Shown here: positions 55,242 through 64,000 of the stretch, piece by piece
Layout: every line of letters begins with the position of its first letter
How positions within the stretch are numbered: position 1 is the stretch's first letter
Assembly: GCF_014490575.1 (NCBI RefSeq)
Contig: NZ_CP061033.1
Span: forward strand, 744,001 to 808,000
Length of the DNA: 64,000 bases
Reading direction: 5' to 3'
From: Corynebacterium zhongnanshanii
GTDB lineage: Bacteria > Actinomycetota > Actinomycetes > Mycobacteriales > Mycobacteriaceae
The notes under the pieces: model-generated
The model's database searches: none
What the model saw: only the letters and a program-made list of their open reading frames with translations
What the model was told of the DNA's origin: nothing
Program-made: the position numbers and the translations under genes

Positions 55242-55907
55242 ATGTCACCTATGGCTGAGACTCAACCCACGGTTGCGCTGCTGGATTACGGCAGTGGTAA
55301 TGTTCGTTCCGCACAACGCGCTGTCGAGCGTGCCGGTGCGCAAGTGATCGTGACGAATGACCCCACGGTTGTTCTGAAGGCCGATGGTCTGTTGGTGCCG
55401 GGCGTCGGTGCGTTCGCAGCGTGCATGAAGGGGCTGAAAGAGGTGCACGGCGACCGCATGATCGGTCAGATGCTCGCCGGTGGCCGCCCGGTGCTGGGCA
55501 TCTGCGTCGGAATGCAGATCATGTTCGAACACGGTGTGGAGTTCGCAGACCACGGTGACCACGGCAGCACCGACGGCTGTGGTGAATGGCCGGGAACCGT
55601 GGACAAGCTGGATGCCGATGTTCTGCCGCACATGGGCTGGAACACGGTGGAAGTTCAGGACGGCAGCACCATGTTTGCCGGCGTGGAGCAGGAACGCTTC
55701 TACTTCGTGCACTCCTATGGTGTGCGCGAATGGGAGCTCTTCACTGATGGTCGCACCGAGGCGCCGAAAGTACACTGGGCAGAGCACGGGCGCTCGCGTT
55801 TTGTCGCAGCGGTAGAAAACGGGCCGTTGTGGGCCACCCAATTCCACCCGGAAAAGTCCGGCGACGCCGGCGCGGCACTGCTCCGCAACTGGGTCTCTAC
55901 CCTGTAA
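55242..55907 (+). CDS. hisH: Imidazole glycerol phosphate synthase, glutaminase subunit
   Basis: A 221-residue class I glutamine amidotransferase that feeds ammonia to His[12 protein letters not shown] at the N-terminus, nucleophile Cys in [14 protein letters not shown], and the His-Glu pair in [10 protein letters not shown] complete the triad. AGGGAAG precedes the ATG by a few bases; ATG 55251 is an alternative. Confidence 0.95.
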   Translation: MSPMAETQPTVALLDYGSGNVRSAQRAVERAGAQVIVTNDPTVVLKADGLLVPGVGAFAACMKGLKEVHGDRMIGQMLAGGRPVLGICVGMQIMFEHGVEFADHGDHGSTDGCGEWPGTVDKLDADVLPHMGWNTVEVQDGSTMFAGVEQERFYFVHSYGVREWELFTDGRTEAPKVHWAEHGRSRFVAAVENGPLWATQFHPEKSGDAGAALLRNWVSTL

Positions 55908-55957
55908 ACCACGCGCCCTCATTTATTCTGATTACTAGTTAAAGAATCACTTCACGT

Positions 55958-55963
55958 TAGGAT
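55958..55963 (+). promoter_or_regulatory. Candidate -10 element (TAGGAT) of hisA
   Basis: TAGGAT with a 7-base spacer to the hisA ATG; together with the 63-base gap after hisH it suggests a second his transcription unit. Confidence 0.5.
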
Positions 55964-55970
55964 TTCGGAC

Positions 55971-56723
55971 ATGACCTCTTCCGCATCGCAGCCCCTGACC
56001 CTACTCCCCGCCGTTGACGTGGCCGATGGTCAGGCCGTGCGCCTCGTACAGGGAGCAGCGGGAACCGAAACCAGCTACGGCGCTCCACTGGACGCGGCCC
56101 TGGCCTGGCAGAACGCCGGCGCCGAGTGGGTGCACCTGGTGGACCTGGACGCGGCCTTCGGCCGTGGATCCAACTTTGAGCTGCTCAAGGAGGTCACCGG
56201 CACGCTGGACGTGAATGTGGAGCTCTCCGGAGGTATTCGTGACGACGAGTCCCTGCAGCGCGCACTGTCCACGGGCTGCCGCCGCGTGAACATCGGTACG
56301 GCCGCGCTGGAGGATCCCGAGTGGTGCGAATCCGTCATCCAGCGCTACGGGGATCGCGTGGCCATCGGCCTGGATACGCGCGAGGTGGATGGCGAGTGGC
56401 GCCTGCGCGGCCGTGGCTGGACGTCCGATGGCGGCGAGCTGTGGGAGGTTCTGGAGCGCCTGGATTCCCAGGGCGTATCTCGTCTGGTGGTGACTGACGT
56501 GTCCCGTGATGGCATGCTCACCGGCCCCAACATTGATCTTCTTCGTGACGTGGCCGCTGCAACCTCGGCACCAGTCGTGGCCTCCGGCGGTATCTCCAGC
56601 CTGGATGACATCCGCGCTCTGGCTGCGGTGGTCCACGAAGGCGTGGACTCTGCGATTCTGGGCAAGGCGTTGTATGCCGGCAAGTTCACGTTGGAAGAAG
56701 CCTTGGAGGCATCCCGACCATGA
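55971..56723 (+). CDS. hisA: ProFAR isomerase HisA
   Basis: A 250-residue TIM-barrel isomerase. [18 protein letters not shown] holds the first catalytic Asp (D16); the mirrored second catalytic segment is [16 protein letters not shown]. The sequence could serve as a bifunctional PriA in actinobacteria that lack trpF; no trpF is seen in the window, but that is only an inference here. Overlaps the next gene by 4 bases. Confidence 0.94.
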   Translation: MTSSASQPLTLLPAVDVADGQAVRLVQGAAGTETSYGAPLDAALAWQNAGAEWVHLVDLDAAFGRGSNFELLKEVTGTLDVNVELSGGIRDDESLQRALSTGCRRVNIGTAALEDPEWCESVIQRYGDRVAIGLDTREVDGEWRLRGRGWTSDGGELWEVLERLDSQGVSRLVVTDVSRDGMLTGPNIDLLRDVAAATSAPVVASGGISSLDDIRALAAVVHEGVDSAILGKALYAGKFTLEEALEASRP

Positions 56724-57664
56724 ACGACGAGTTAGATACACGGTCACTGCTGGCGATCGCCGAGGCAGTGGTCGATGAAGCCGAAACTATCTTCACTGCC
56801 GCGGTCGGTGCCCAGCCGGAGGTCATGAAAGCTCCCGGCGATTTCGCCACGGAGGCGGACCTGAACGTGGAGCGCCACCTGCGCACCTTGCTGTCCCAGT
56901 ACACGGGCTTGCCCGTTCATGGCGAGGAGTTCGGGACCGTCATGCCCGGCCAGGTTGTGGAGCATAATGCCAACGACGCCCTGGCGGACGGTTTGGACGG
57001 CCCCCGTCGACAGCTCGCGGCCCCACCGCGTAACAACGATCTGCCCGAGACGTTCTGGGTGGTCGATCCGATTGACGGCACCGCCAACTACGCGGTGGGC
57101 AATCCCTTCGCCTGTATCTTGGTGTCCCTGGTGCACCGCGGGCAGACGCTGCTCTCGGTCACGGAAATGCCTCTGCTGGGCAAGCGCATTACCGCACGCC
57201 AGGGCCACGGCGTGAGCGTGGACGGCATGCCTGCACGCCCCATGCCACACTCTGATCCCGGCGTGACGCAGATCAGCTTCGGCTCGATTCTCTCGCAGCG
57301 CCGCGGGAATCTGCCGATCAGCTACCGCCAGGACATGCTCAACGAAATCGGTAAGTCCTACCCCCGCATGCGTGTGACCGGCTCGGTGGGCATTGACTTG
57401 GCGTTCACCGCCGCCGGTGTGTTTGGTGGCACGGTGACCTTCAGCCCGAATCTGTGGGACAACGCCGCGGGCATCCTGGCCGTGGAAGAAAACGGCGGCA
57501 TCGCCACGGACTTCGCCGGCAATCCATGGCGCCCTGGGGTGTCCGGCTTGGTGGCGGGTGAACCGGAGGTTCATTCCACCTTGCTTCAGCACATTCAGGC
57601 GGTTCCGATTGGAACCGCCGCTAGAAACCTGCAGGATATTAGGGACCGAGGAGGCATTCGATGA
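56720..57664 (+). CDS. impA: Inositol-monophosphatase family phosphatase (ImpA)
   Basis: A 314-residue Mg-dependent phosphatase. Metal-binding motifs: HGEEFG with E69-E70, DPIDGTANY (D116, D119) and a late [17 protein letters not shown] charged insertion around 84-110 separates the first two motifs. It lies between hisA and hisF with 4-base overlaps at both ends. In actinobacteria such phosphatases may act as histidinol-phosphate phosphatase (HisN) or on inositol phosphate; position favours a his role but does not prove it. Confidence 0.88.
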   Translation: MNDELDTRSLLAIAEAVVDEAETIFTAAVGAQPEVMKAPGDFATEADLNVERHLRTLLSQYTGLPVHGEEFGTVMPGQVVEHNANDALADGLDGPRRQLAAPPRNNDLPETFWVVDPIDGTANYAVGNPFACILVSLVHRGQTLLSVTEMPLLGKRITARQGHGVSVDGMPARPMPHSDPGVTQISFGSILSQRRGNLPISYRQDMLNEIGKSYPRMRVTGSVGIDLAFTAAGVFGGTVTFSPNLWDNAAGILAVEENGGIATDFAGNPWRPGVSGLVAGEPEVHSTLLQHIQAVPIGTAARNLQDIRDRGGIR

Positions 57665-58425
57665 GCGTGACCGTGCGGGTGATTCCCTGCCTGGACGTCG
57701 ATAACGGCCGAGTGGTCAAGGGCGTGAACTTCGAGGGGCTGCGCGATGCAGGTGATCCCGTGGAGCTGGCCCAGCGCTACGACCGCGAGGGGGCTGACGA
57801 GCTGACGTTCCTGGACGTGTCGGCGTCGAAGGACGGGCGCGGTACGATTCTGGACGTGGTGCGTCGCACCGCCGATCAGGTGTTCATCCCGCTGACTGTG
57901 GGCGGGGGAGTGCGCAGCGAAGAGGACGTGGATACATTGCTGCGCGCTGGCGCGGACAAGGTGTCGCTGAACTCCTCGGCCATTGCCCGCCCGGAGTTGC
58001 TGCGGGAGCTGTCCCAACGTTTCGGCGCGCAGTGCATCGTGTTGTCCATCGACGCCCGCCGCGCCGAGGGCTACCCCTCCGGCTTCGAAGTCACCACCCA
58101 TGGTGGAACGAAATCCGCTGGCGTGGATGCCATCGAGTGGGCCAAGCAGGGCGAAGCGCTGGGCGTGGGCGAGATCCTTCTGAACTCCATGGATGGGGAT
58201 GGCACGAAGCAGGGCTTCGATATCGAACTGATCGAGGCGGTGCGAGCCGTGGTGACGATTCCCGTCATCGCTTCGGGCGGCGCGGGTGCCGCCAAGGACT
58301 TCCCACCGGCGGTTGCGGCGGGTGCCGACGCGGTGCTGGCGGCGTCCATTTTCCACTTCGGCGAGGTGGAGATTAAAGAAGTCAAGCAGGCCATGGCCGA
58401 GGCCGGCAGCGAGGTGCGCCTATGA
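57661..58425 (+). CDS. hisF: Imidazole glycerol phosphate synthase, cyclase subunit
   Basis: A 254-residue TIM barrel that uses ammonia from HisH to make IGP and [23 protein letters not shown] contains catalytic D12 and the ammonia-channel gate region; the second catalytic Asp region is [15 protein letters not shown]. The ATG overlaps the impA stop, and its own stop overlaps hisI. Confidence 0.97.
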   Translation: MSVTVRVIPCLDVDNGRVVKGVNFEGLRDAGDPVELAQRYDREGADELTFLDVSASKDGRGTILDVVRRTADQVFIPLTVGGGVRSEEDVDTLLRAGADKVSLNSSAIARPELLRELSQRFGAQCIVLSIDARRAEGYPSGFEVTTHGGTKSAGVDAIEWAKQGEALGVGEILLNSMDGDGTKQGFDIELIEAVRAVVTIPVIASGGAGAAKDFPPAVAAGADAVLAASIFHFGEVEIKEVKQAMAEAGSEVRL

Positions 58426-58790
58426 GTTCGGCCGAGGATTCCCCAGCAGACTACCCCTTGGATCCCGCCATTGCAGCGCGCCTGAAGCGCAATGAGGCGG
58501 GGCTGGTGCCCGCGGTGGTGCAAGATGCCGCTAGCGGAGACGTCCTGATGATGGCCTGGATGAACGACCACGCGCTGGCTCACACCCTGGCCACCCGCAA
58601 GGGAACCTACTGGTCACGCTCCCGCGAATCCTATTGGATCAAGGGAGAAACCAGCGGGCACACCCAAAAGGTCGTTGACGTGCGCCTGGACTGCGACGGG
58701 GACACCATTTTGCTGAAGGTGGAGCAGCGTGGCGCGGCGTGCCACACCGGGACGTGGACCTGTTTCGACGCCGACGGTCTGCTCGAGTAG
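58422..58790 (+). CDS. hisI: Phosphoribosyl-AMP cyclohydrolase
   Basis: A 122-residue zinc hydrolase opening the purine ring of PR-AMP. The core has [33 protein letters not shown] and [12 protein letters not shown] with Cys pair and CHTG, the Zn/Mg-binding residues. No HisE domain is fused. Last gene of the his unit; trpE begins 22 bases later. Confidence 0.96.
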   Translation: MSSAEDSPADYPLDPAIAARLKRNEAGLVPAVVQDAASGDVLMMAWMNDHALAHTLATRKGTYWSRSRESYWIKGETSGHTQKVVDVRLDCDGDTILLKVEQRGAACHTGTWTCFDADGLLE

Positions 58791-58799
58791 CGGCCGTGG

Positions 58800-58805
58800 C
58801 ACAAT
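58800..58805 (+). promoter_or_regulatory. Possible -10 element (CACAAT) of trpE
   Basis: CACAAT with a 7-base spacer to the trpE ATG at 58813. It lacks the leading T. No leader peptide or attenuator is seen in the 22-base hisI-trpE gap. Confidence 0.35.
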
Positions 58806-58812
58806 AGACGGC

Positions 58813-60318
58813 ATGACTACGGTAACCAGTCGTGACGACTTCCTGCGACGCGCACGAACCCACCGAGTAGTACCGGTGGTGCGCACAGTCTTGGCAGACC
58901 ACGAAACTGCACTGAGCGCCTACCGAAAGCTGGCCGCCGGACGGCCGGGAACCTTCCTCCTGGAGTCCGCGGCCCACGGACAGTCCTGGGACCGCTATTC
59001 CTTCATCGGCACGGGCGCGCGCTGCGCGCTCGTGGCGAAGGACTCCCCGGCGCGGTGGATCGGCACCCCGCCGGTGGACATCGACCTGGGCGACAACCCC
59101 TTGGAAGCGGTCACCAACACCCTGCAGGCGCTGCACACGCAACGCGATCCGGAGCTGCCTCCGCTCACCAGCGGCCTGGTGGGGTACATGGCCTACGACA
59201 TGGTGCGCTACATCGAGGATCTCCCCAACACTTGCGTGGATGATCTGGACATCCCGGACATGGTGCAGCTGCTGGTGGAGGACATGGCGGTGGTCGATCA
59301 CCATGAGGGAACCATCATCCTCATCGCCAACGCCATCAACTGGGATAATTCCGAGGCGCGGGCGAACGAGGTCTACGACGAGGCCGTGGAACGCATCAAC
59401 GCCATGGTCGCGCGATTGGGTGAGTCGCTGGCGGTGGGCGTCGAAGATTTTGAGACGCCTGCACCGCAGCCACGCCGCCAGCGTAGCCTGGACGACCACA
59501 AACGACGCATCGAAGAAACCAAGGAACACATCCGCGCGGGGGATGCCTTCCAGATTGTGCTCAGCCAACGCTTTGAGGTGGACACTACCGTGCCAGCGCT
59601 GGACATCTACCGCATGCTGCGGCATTCCAACCCCAGCCCGTACATGTTCCTGCTGAACGTGCCGAACGAGGATTTCAGCGAGACGGCATTTCAGATCGTG
59701 GGTTCCTCCCCGGAGTCCTTGGTGCAGGTGCGTGACCGCCAGGTGACGACCTTCCCGATCGCGGGATCCCGGCCGCGCGGCGCGAACGTGGAGGAGGACC
59801 AGCTGCTGGAAAAGGAGCTGGTGGGCGATGAGAAGGAAAACTCGGAGCACCTGATGTTGGTGGATCTGGGGCGCAATGATTTGGGGCGTGTGAGCGTGCC
59901 CGGCACGGTGGAGGTACACGACTTCCGGCATGTGGAGCGCTATTCGGCGATCATGCACCTGGTCTCGGGCGTGTCCGGTTACCTGGCTGAAGATAAGACC
60001 GCGGTGGATGCTTTCGCCGCAACGTTCCCGGCCGGAACGCTGTCTGGCGCGCCGAAGCCGTCGGCGATGAAGATCATTGACGAGCTCGAGGATTCCCGGC
60101 GCGGCGTGTACGGCGGAACCGTGGGCTACTTCGACTTCGCGGGCAACACGGACCAGGCCATTGCGATCCGCTCGGGCGTGTACAAAGACGGGACCGTGTA
60201 TGTGCAGGCCGGAGGCGGAATTGTCGCTGATTCCGATCCGGATGCGGAGGACCTCGAAACTCGCAACAAGGCCGCGGCGGTGCTACGTGCCGTGGCTGCG
60301 GCGGAGACCCTGTACTGA
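58813..60318 (+). CDS. trpE: Anthranilate synthase component I
   Basis: A 501-residue chorismate-using enzyme making anthranilate, normally with TrpG. LLESAAHGQSWDRYSFIG near the N-terminus is part of the tryptophan feedback site. Catalytic core segments: GDAFQIVLSQRF, PSPYMFLLNV, IAGSRPRGAN, DLGRNDLGRV, and VQAGGGIVADSDP. The reading frame is open from 58729 but that part lies inside hisI; ATG 58813 gives the normal N-terminus. trpG is not nearby. Confidence 0.95.
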   Translation: MTTVTSRDDFLRRARTHRVVPVVRTVLADHETALSAYRKLAAGRPGTFLLESAAHGQSWDRYSFIGTGARCALVAKDSPARWIGTPPVDIDLGDNPLEAVTNTLQALHTQRDPELPPLTSGLVGYMAYDMVRYIEDLPNTCVDDLDIPDMVQLLVEDMAVVDHHEGTIILIANAINWDNSEARANEVYDEAVERINAMVARLGESLAVGVEDFETPAPQPRRQRSLDDHKRRIEETKEHIRAGDAFQIVLSQRFEVDTTVPALDIYRMLRHSNPSPYMFLLNVPNEDFSETAFQIVGSSPESLVQVRDRQVTTFPIAGSRPRGANVEEDQLLEKELVGDEKENSEHLMLVDLGRNDLGRVSVPGTVEVHDFRHVERYSAIMHLVSGVSGYLAEDKTAVDAFAATFPAGTLSGAPKPSAMKIIDELEDSRRGVYGGTVGYFDFAGNTDQAIAIRSGVYKDGTVYVQAGGGIVADSDPDAEDLETRNKAAAVLRAVAAAETLY

Positions 60319-60370
60319 CCGCTTGGGTGAAGACCCTGACTGACCGCTGTGACAAGTAAAAGGTGAACTG

Positions 60371-61054
60371 ATGAAGAACACGCGCTCTGTACGCGCCGTG
60401 GCCTTGGCGCTGGTGGTGCTGTCTGCTGCAGGCCTGTGGTTGGCTGGCCGAATGACCTACCTCACGGTGGACATTTCGGACGACAAGGCTGGGGACTCTG
60501 TGAAGGACCTGGTGGGATCCGTGTGGGATCCGGCTGCTACTCCGCTGGCGTTGGCGATGCTGGCCTCCTTGATTGCCATGCTGGCGGTGCCTGTGGTGCT
60601 TCGCCGTGTGCTCGGCGTGCTCATTGCCGTGCTGGCGGGCACCGCGAGCTTCCGTTCCGTGCAACTGCTCACCACCGAGGTGGACCTGCGGCGTGCCCAC
60701 GACATCCTGACCTCGGGGGTGGGAACGCAAAAGCAATCCGACCCGTTGCAGGTATCCGGGTGGGCCATGGTGACCGACGCCCACGTGCACACCTTCCCCG
60801 TCGCCTTGGCCATTGCGGCGGCAGCGTGTGGAGTGTGTGGAGGAGTGCTCATCATGATGAAGCCGGGGGAGACCTCGCGCGGCCATAGCCGCTACGAAAC
60901 CCCGGAGGCCCGCCGGGAGGGGGTAGAGGAGGACCTGCGCCAGAACCCGGACTCTACGCGCGTGCTGTGGGACGCGTTGGATTCGGGGGTAGACCCCACG
61001 GATGTCGACCCCACGGATGATGGTGATTTTCCCTCAGAGACATCCCGTCGCTAA
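60371..61054 (+). CDS. Trp-biosynthesis-associated membrane protein (TIGR02234 type)
   Basis: A 227-residue protein with four hydrophobic segments (about 9-28, 53-70, 72-90 and 132-152). This family is found between trpE and trpC in actinobacteria (Rv1610 position). Role unknown. The last about 60 residues are acidic and contain a VDPTD repeat (GVDPTDVDPTDDGDF). AAAAGGTG lies 5 bases before the ATG. Confidence 0.85.
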   Translation: MKNTRSVRAVALALVVLSAAGLWLAGRMTYLTVDISDDKAGDSVKDLVGSVWDPAATPLALAMLASLIAMLAVPVVLRRVLGVLIAVLAGTASFRSVQLLTTEVDLRRAHDILTSGVGTQKQSDPLQVSGWAMVTDAHVHTFPVALAIAAAACGVCGGVLIMMKPGETSRGHSRYETPEARREGVEEDLRQNPDSTRVLWDALDSGVDPTDVDPTDDGDFPSETSRR

Positions 61055-61091
61055 CCTTTAGTGGAACGTTACTTGAGGAGGACAAGACAGC

Positions 61092-61904
61092 ATGAGCAGT
61101 GTGTTGGACGAGATCATCGCGGGAGTGCTTGAGGATCAAGCGCAACGCGAGGCCAAGATTCCCTATGCGGAGATCAAAGCCATGTCTTTAGACGCCCCTC
61201 CGGCACTCGATGCTTATGCGGCGCTGTCTGGCCCTAATGTGAAGGTCATCGCTGAGGTCAAGCGCGCAAGCCCCTCCAAGGGACACCTCGCTGAGATCGC
61301 GGAGCCGGAAGTGCTCGCCGCGGCCTATGACGCGAACGGCGCCAGCGTCATCTCCTGCCTGACGGAACAGCGACGCTTCCGCGGTTCCCTGGAGGACTTC
61401 GACAAGGTCCGCGCGGCGGTGAACATTCCGCTGCTGCGTAAGGACTTCATCGTGAACCCGTATCAGATTCACGAGGCGCGTGCGCACGGTGCTGACGTGG
61501 TGCTGTTGATCGTGGCGGCGCTCGAACAGGAGCGTCTGGTCTCCCTCATGGACCGCGTGGAGTCCCTGGGCATGACTGCCCTGGTGGAGGTTCACACCGA
61601 AGAGGAAGCACAGCGGGCCGTGGAGGCCGGGGCGAAGGTGATCGGCGTAAACGCGCGAAACCTGAAGACCCTGGAGGTCAACATGAACGTGTTCTCCGAG
61701 ATCGCCCCTTCCTTGCCGAATGATGTCATTAAGGTGGCGGAGTCCGGAGTGCGCGATAAGCGGGATCTGTTGGCCTACGCTGGCGCTGGAGCGGACGCCA
61801 TTTTGGTGGGTGAAGGTCTGGTCACCGCCGGTAACCCGGGCGCTGCCTGCAAGGCACTGGTGGCTGCAGGGCAACATCCCTCGTGTCCAAACAAGGGTGA
61901 CTAA
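61092..61904 (+). CDS. trpC: Indole-3-glycerol phosphate synthase
   Basis: A 270-residue TIM barrel closing the indole ring. [17 protein letters not shown] holds the catalytic Lys, [22 protein letters not shown] a second, and [14 protein letters not shown] plus [12 protein letters not shown] bind the phosphate. No TrpF domain is fused. GAGGAGGA lies 8 bases before the ATG, so it has a leadered transcript or is read from trpE. Confidence 0.96.
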   Translation: MSSVLDEIIAGVLEDQAQREAKIPYAEIKAMSLDAPPALDAYAALSGPNVKVIAEVKRASPSKGHLAEIAEPEVLAAAYDANGASVISCLTEQRRFRGSLEDFDKVRAAVNIPLLRKDFIVNPYQIHEARAHGADVVLLIVAALEQERLVSLMDRVESLGMTALVEVHTEEEAQRAVEAGAKVIGVNARNLKTLEVNMNVFSEIAPSLPNDVIKVAESGVRDKRDLLAYAGAGADAILVGEGLVTAGNPGAACKALVAAGQHPSCPNKGD

Positions 61905-61926
61905 ACGTGATGTCCATGCTGGCAGG

Positions 61927-61932
61927 TACTAT
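61927..61932 (+). promoter_or_regulatory. Candidate -10 element (TACTAT) of trpB
   Basis: TACTAT with an 8-base spacer to the trpB GTG 61941; no Shine-Dalgarno. Confidence 0.5.
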
Positions 61933-61940
61933 CGAGACTT

Positions 61941-63194
61941 GTGAATAACGAGTCTGTGACATTACCTACCGTGGGCGAGGTTCTCGCCACCCCAACTCAC
62001 CACGAACCCGATGACCGGGGCCATTGGGGAGAGTTCGGCGGTCGTTATGTACCCGAGGCCTTGATGGCCGTCATCGACGAGATTACCGATGCATGGAACA
62101 AGGCGAAGTCCGATCAGACTTATCTGGATCAGCTCGATGAGCTGCACCGGACCTACACCGGCCGGCCATCCCCCCTGTATTTCGCTCCGAATTTCTCCTC
62201 GGAGGTGGGCGCGAAGGTGTGGCTCAAGCGTGAGGACTTGAATCACACCGGATCCCACAAGATCAACAACGTGCTGGGCCAGGTGCTGCTGGCTAAGCGC
62301 ATGGGCAAGCGCCAGGTGATCGCGGAGACGGGCGCCGGCCAGCACGGTGTGGCCACCGCCACGGCGTGTGCGCTCCTAGACTTGGACTGCCGCATTTACA
62401 TGGGCGAGGTGGACGCCAATCGCCAGGCGCTGAACATTGCGCGCATGCGCCTGCTGGGCGCCACGGTGGAGGTCGTGAAGATCGGTTCGCGCACGCTGAA
62501 GGACGCGATCAACGAGGCCATGCGCTACTGGGTCTCTCACGCAGATGACACGTACTACGCTTTCGGCACGGCCGCCGGTCCGCACCCGTTTCCGCAGATG
62601 GTTCGCGATCTGCAGCGCATCATCGGCGTGGAGGCTCGCCAGCAGATCCTGGACGAAACAGGAAAACTTCCGGATTCCGTCATCGCCTGCGTGGGTGGTG
62701 GCTCTAATGCCATTGGCCTGTTCCACCGTTTCATCAGCGATGAGGGTGTGAAGCTCATCGGCGCCGAGGCCGCCGGCGACGGAGTGGAGACCGGCCGCCA
62801 CGCCGCTCCCATTACCGTGGGCAGCAGGGGAGTGTTCCAAGGCGCCTATGCTGACCTGATGCAAAACGAGGACGGCCAGATCATCGAGTCCCACTCCATC
62901 TCTGCCGGCCTGGACTACCCCGGCGTGGGGCCGGAGCATTCCCGGCTGCACAGCGAGGGTCGGGCCGAGTACCTGCCCATCACGGACACGGAGGCGATGG
63001 ATGCCTTCCGGCAGCTGTCCATGACGGAAGGGATCATCCCCGCTATCGAATCGGCGCACGCTGTGGCTGCGGCGGTGAAGGTGGCGAAGCGGGAGCCTGG
63101 AAGCACCATCATCGTTAATATTTCAGGCCGTGGCGATAAGGATGTGGCCACTGCCAATGAATGGTTCGGCCTGACAGAGGGAGAGGATCAGTAA
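61941..63194 (+). CDS. trpB: Tryptophan synthase beta subunit
   Basis: A 417-residue PLP enzyme condensing indole and serine. [15 protein letters not shown] near the start, the PLP lysine K107 in [22 protein letters not shown], and the glycine-rich VGGGSNAIG that holds the cofactor phosphate. The GTG start is supported by the -10 spacing. Its TAA shares an A with the trpA ATG. Confidence 0.97.
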   Translation: MNNESVTLPTVGEVLATPTHHEPDDRGHWGEFGGRYVPEALMAVIDEITDAWNKAKSDQTYLDQLDELHRTYTGRPSPLYFAPNFSSEVGAKVWLKREDLNHTGSHKINNVLGQVLLAKRMGKRQVIAETGAGQHGVATATACALLDLDCRIYMGEVDANRQALNIARMRLLGATVEVVKIGSRTLKDAINEAMRYWVSHADDTYYAFGTAAGPHPFPQMVRDLQRIIGVEARQQILDETGKLPDSVIACVGGGSNAIGLFHRFISDEGVKLIGAEAAGDGVETGRHAAPITVGSRGVFQGAYADLMQNEDGQIIESHSISAGLDYPGVGPEHSRLHSEGRAEYLPITDTEAMDAFRQLSMTEGIIPAIESAHAVAAAVKVAKREPGSTIIVNISGRGDKDVATANEWFGLTEGEDQ

Positions 63195-63970
63195 TGCCAT
63201 CACGTCTTGCACAGGTTTTCCTCGATGCCCGCGCCGAGGGACGCGCTGCCTTCGTCGGTTATCTCCCCGCGGGTTTCCCCACCAACGAGCAATCCCGTGA
63301 GCTCATGATCTCGCTCGCGCGCCACGCCGATCTGGTGGAGGTGGGCATTCCTTTTTCCGATCCGATGATGGATGGACCGACCATTCAAGCTGCTGCGGAT
63401 ACTGCGCTGGATGCGGGTTTCCGCGTGAAGGATACCTTCGACGCCGTGCGCGCCGTCGTGGAGGCTGGCTCCCATGCAGTGGTGATGTCCTACTGGAATC
63501 CGATTCTGCAATATGGGCCGGAGAAGTTCGCCGAGGAGCTGGCCGCGGCCGGTGGCTTGGGAAGCATCATCCCGGATCTTCTGCCCGAAGAGGCGGATCG
63601 GTGGGCCGCGGCGTGCCAGAAGCATGATCTGTCGCCGGTGTACCTGGTGGCGCCGTCCACCACTGCGGAGCGGATGGTCACCACCGTGTCTGCCGGAAAC
63701 GGGTTCGTGTACGCCGCGTCTCACATGGGTGTGACGGGTGCGCAGGAGTCGGTGTCCAGCTCCGCTGAGGAGTTGGTCGCCCGCGTGCGCCAGGCGACGG
63801 ATCTTCCGGTGGCCGTGGGTCTGGGCGTGCGCAACGGTGAGCAGGCCGCCAGCATCGCGGCCTTCGCCGATGGCGTGATTGTGGGCTCCGCCCTCATCCA
63901 GGCCGCGGACGAAGGTCACCTGGAGCAGCTCGCCGAAGAGCTGGCAGCGGGAGTGCGAAAGGGAGCCTAA
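63194..63970 (+). CDS. trpA: Tryptophan synthase alpha subunit
   Basis: A 258-residue TIM barrel releasing indole from indole-3-glycerol phosphate. The catalytic Glu (E49) and Asp (D60) are in [34 protein letters not shown] and [14 protein letters not shown] are the loop and phosphate segments. The ATG at 63194 overlaps the trpB stop (TAATG); the longer frame from 63161 lies inside trpB. Confidence 0.96.
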   Translation: MPSRLAQVFLDARAEGRAAFVGYLPAGFPTNEQSRELMISLARHADLVEVGIPFSDPMMDGPTIQAAADTALDAGFRVKDTFDAVRAVVEAGSHAVVMSYWNPILQYGPEKFAEELAAAGGLGSIIPDLLPEEADRWAAACQKHDLSPVYLVAPSTTAERMVTTVSAGNGFVYAASHMGVTGAQESVSSSAEELVARVRQATDLPVAVGLGVRNGEQAASIAAFADGVIVGSALIQAADEGHLEQLAEELAAGVRKGA

Positions 63971-63971
63971 G

Positions 63972-64000
63972 ATGACCACGACTGTTCTCGCTGCGATTCC
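63972..64000 (+). CDS. lgt: Prolipoprotein diacylglyceryl transferase (first codons only)
   Basis: An ATG one base after the trpA stop opens a frame MTTTVLAAIP that runs off the window. The LAAIP start and position after trpA match lgt of mycobacteria and corynebacteria. Identity rests mostly on synteny. It would supply the lipidation step for the three lipoproteins in this window. Confidence 0.6.

Noticed and set aside
58791-58812. trp leader peptide or attenuator before trpE
   Set aside because: Only 22 bases separate hisI and trpE; no Trp codons, no terminator pair.

Overview
The window is a stretch of core chromosome from a high-GC (about 60%) mycolic-acid actinobacterium, almost certainly a Corynebacterium. 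The evidence is the gene order, which follows the Mycobacterium/Corynebacterium pattern block by block: pknL - Rv2175c-like - mptA - GGPP synthase - metF - mraZ - dcw cluster - wag31; ileS - dinB/dinX - ansA - lspA - rluD - dnaE; hisDCB-H-A-impA-F-I - trpE - trpCBA - lgt. The protein families agree: Wag31/DivIVA, SepF, an MptA mannosyltransferase for lipomannan, meso-DAP-type MurE, and a RelS-type small alarmone synthetase. I cannot name the species. No tRNA, rRNA, insertion sequence, prophage, CRISPR array or replication origin was seen.

Layout. 1-7.4 kb: 5' end of a PknL-type Ser/Thr kinase (minus) divergent from its DNA-binding partner; a minus-strand operon idsA-crtI-mptA (GGPP synthase, carotenoid-type desaturase, mannosyltransferase); metF facing a GNAT acetyltransferase. 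7.4-9 kb: a HEPN-family protein, a DUF3040 membrane protein, a strong terminator, then a 430-base regulatory region with two clusters of MraZ-type boxes. 9-29.5 kb: the division and cell-wall cluster mraZ-rsmH-ftsL-like-ftsI-murE-murF-mraY-murD-ftsW-murG-murC-ftsQ-ftsZ-pgeF-yggS-sepF-yggT, a terminator, then wag31. 29.5-45.8 kb: an ileS translational T-box and ileS, dinB, ansA, two lipoproteins, lspA, rluD, a one-TM protein, rarD, a PLP-fold enzyme, dnaE, a YigZ protein, a small membrane protein and an S4 protein. 45.8-51 kb: accessory-looking genes on both strands (relS, an unknown, a BRCT protein, a TetR regulator, a lipoprotein, a membrane protein, a helical-repeat protein). 51-64 kb: histidine genes followed directly by tryptophan genes, ending in the first codons of lgt.

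How the genes work together. The 9-29 kb block makes the lipid-linked peptidoglycan precursor (MurE, MurF, MraY, MurD, MurG, MurC), polymerises it at the septum (FtsW, FtsI) and builds the divisome and polar growth apparatus (FtsL-like, FtsQ, FtsZ, SepF, Wag31). Genes are packed with 1-4 base stop/start overlaps, so translational coupling is likely. The his/trp block supplies most of histidine synthesis and part of tryptophan synthesis; hisG, hisE, trpD and trpG are not in the window.

Regulation seen in the sequence. Most first-of-unit genes lack a Shine-Dalgarno and instead have a TAnnnT -10 element ending 6-8 bases before the start codon, the signature of leaderless transcripts. Genes with real leaders are the exceptions (mraZ, ftsZ, wag31, ileS). 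Six of seven convergent gene pairs overlap at their 3' ends with no terminator.

I found no wholly new multi-gene system. The items most worth checking are the double MraZ-box region, the long hairpin that contains a 37-codon ORF between mraZ and rsmH, the ileS sequestrator switch, the tandem dyad repeats before sepF, the back-to-back leaderless promoters, the apparent ATC start of the transporter in the his operon, and the crtI gene inside the idsA-mptA operon.
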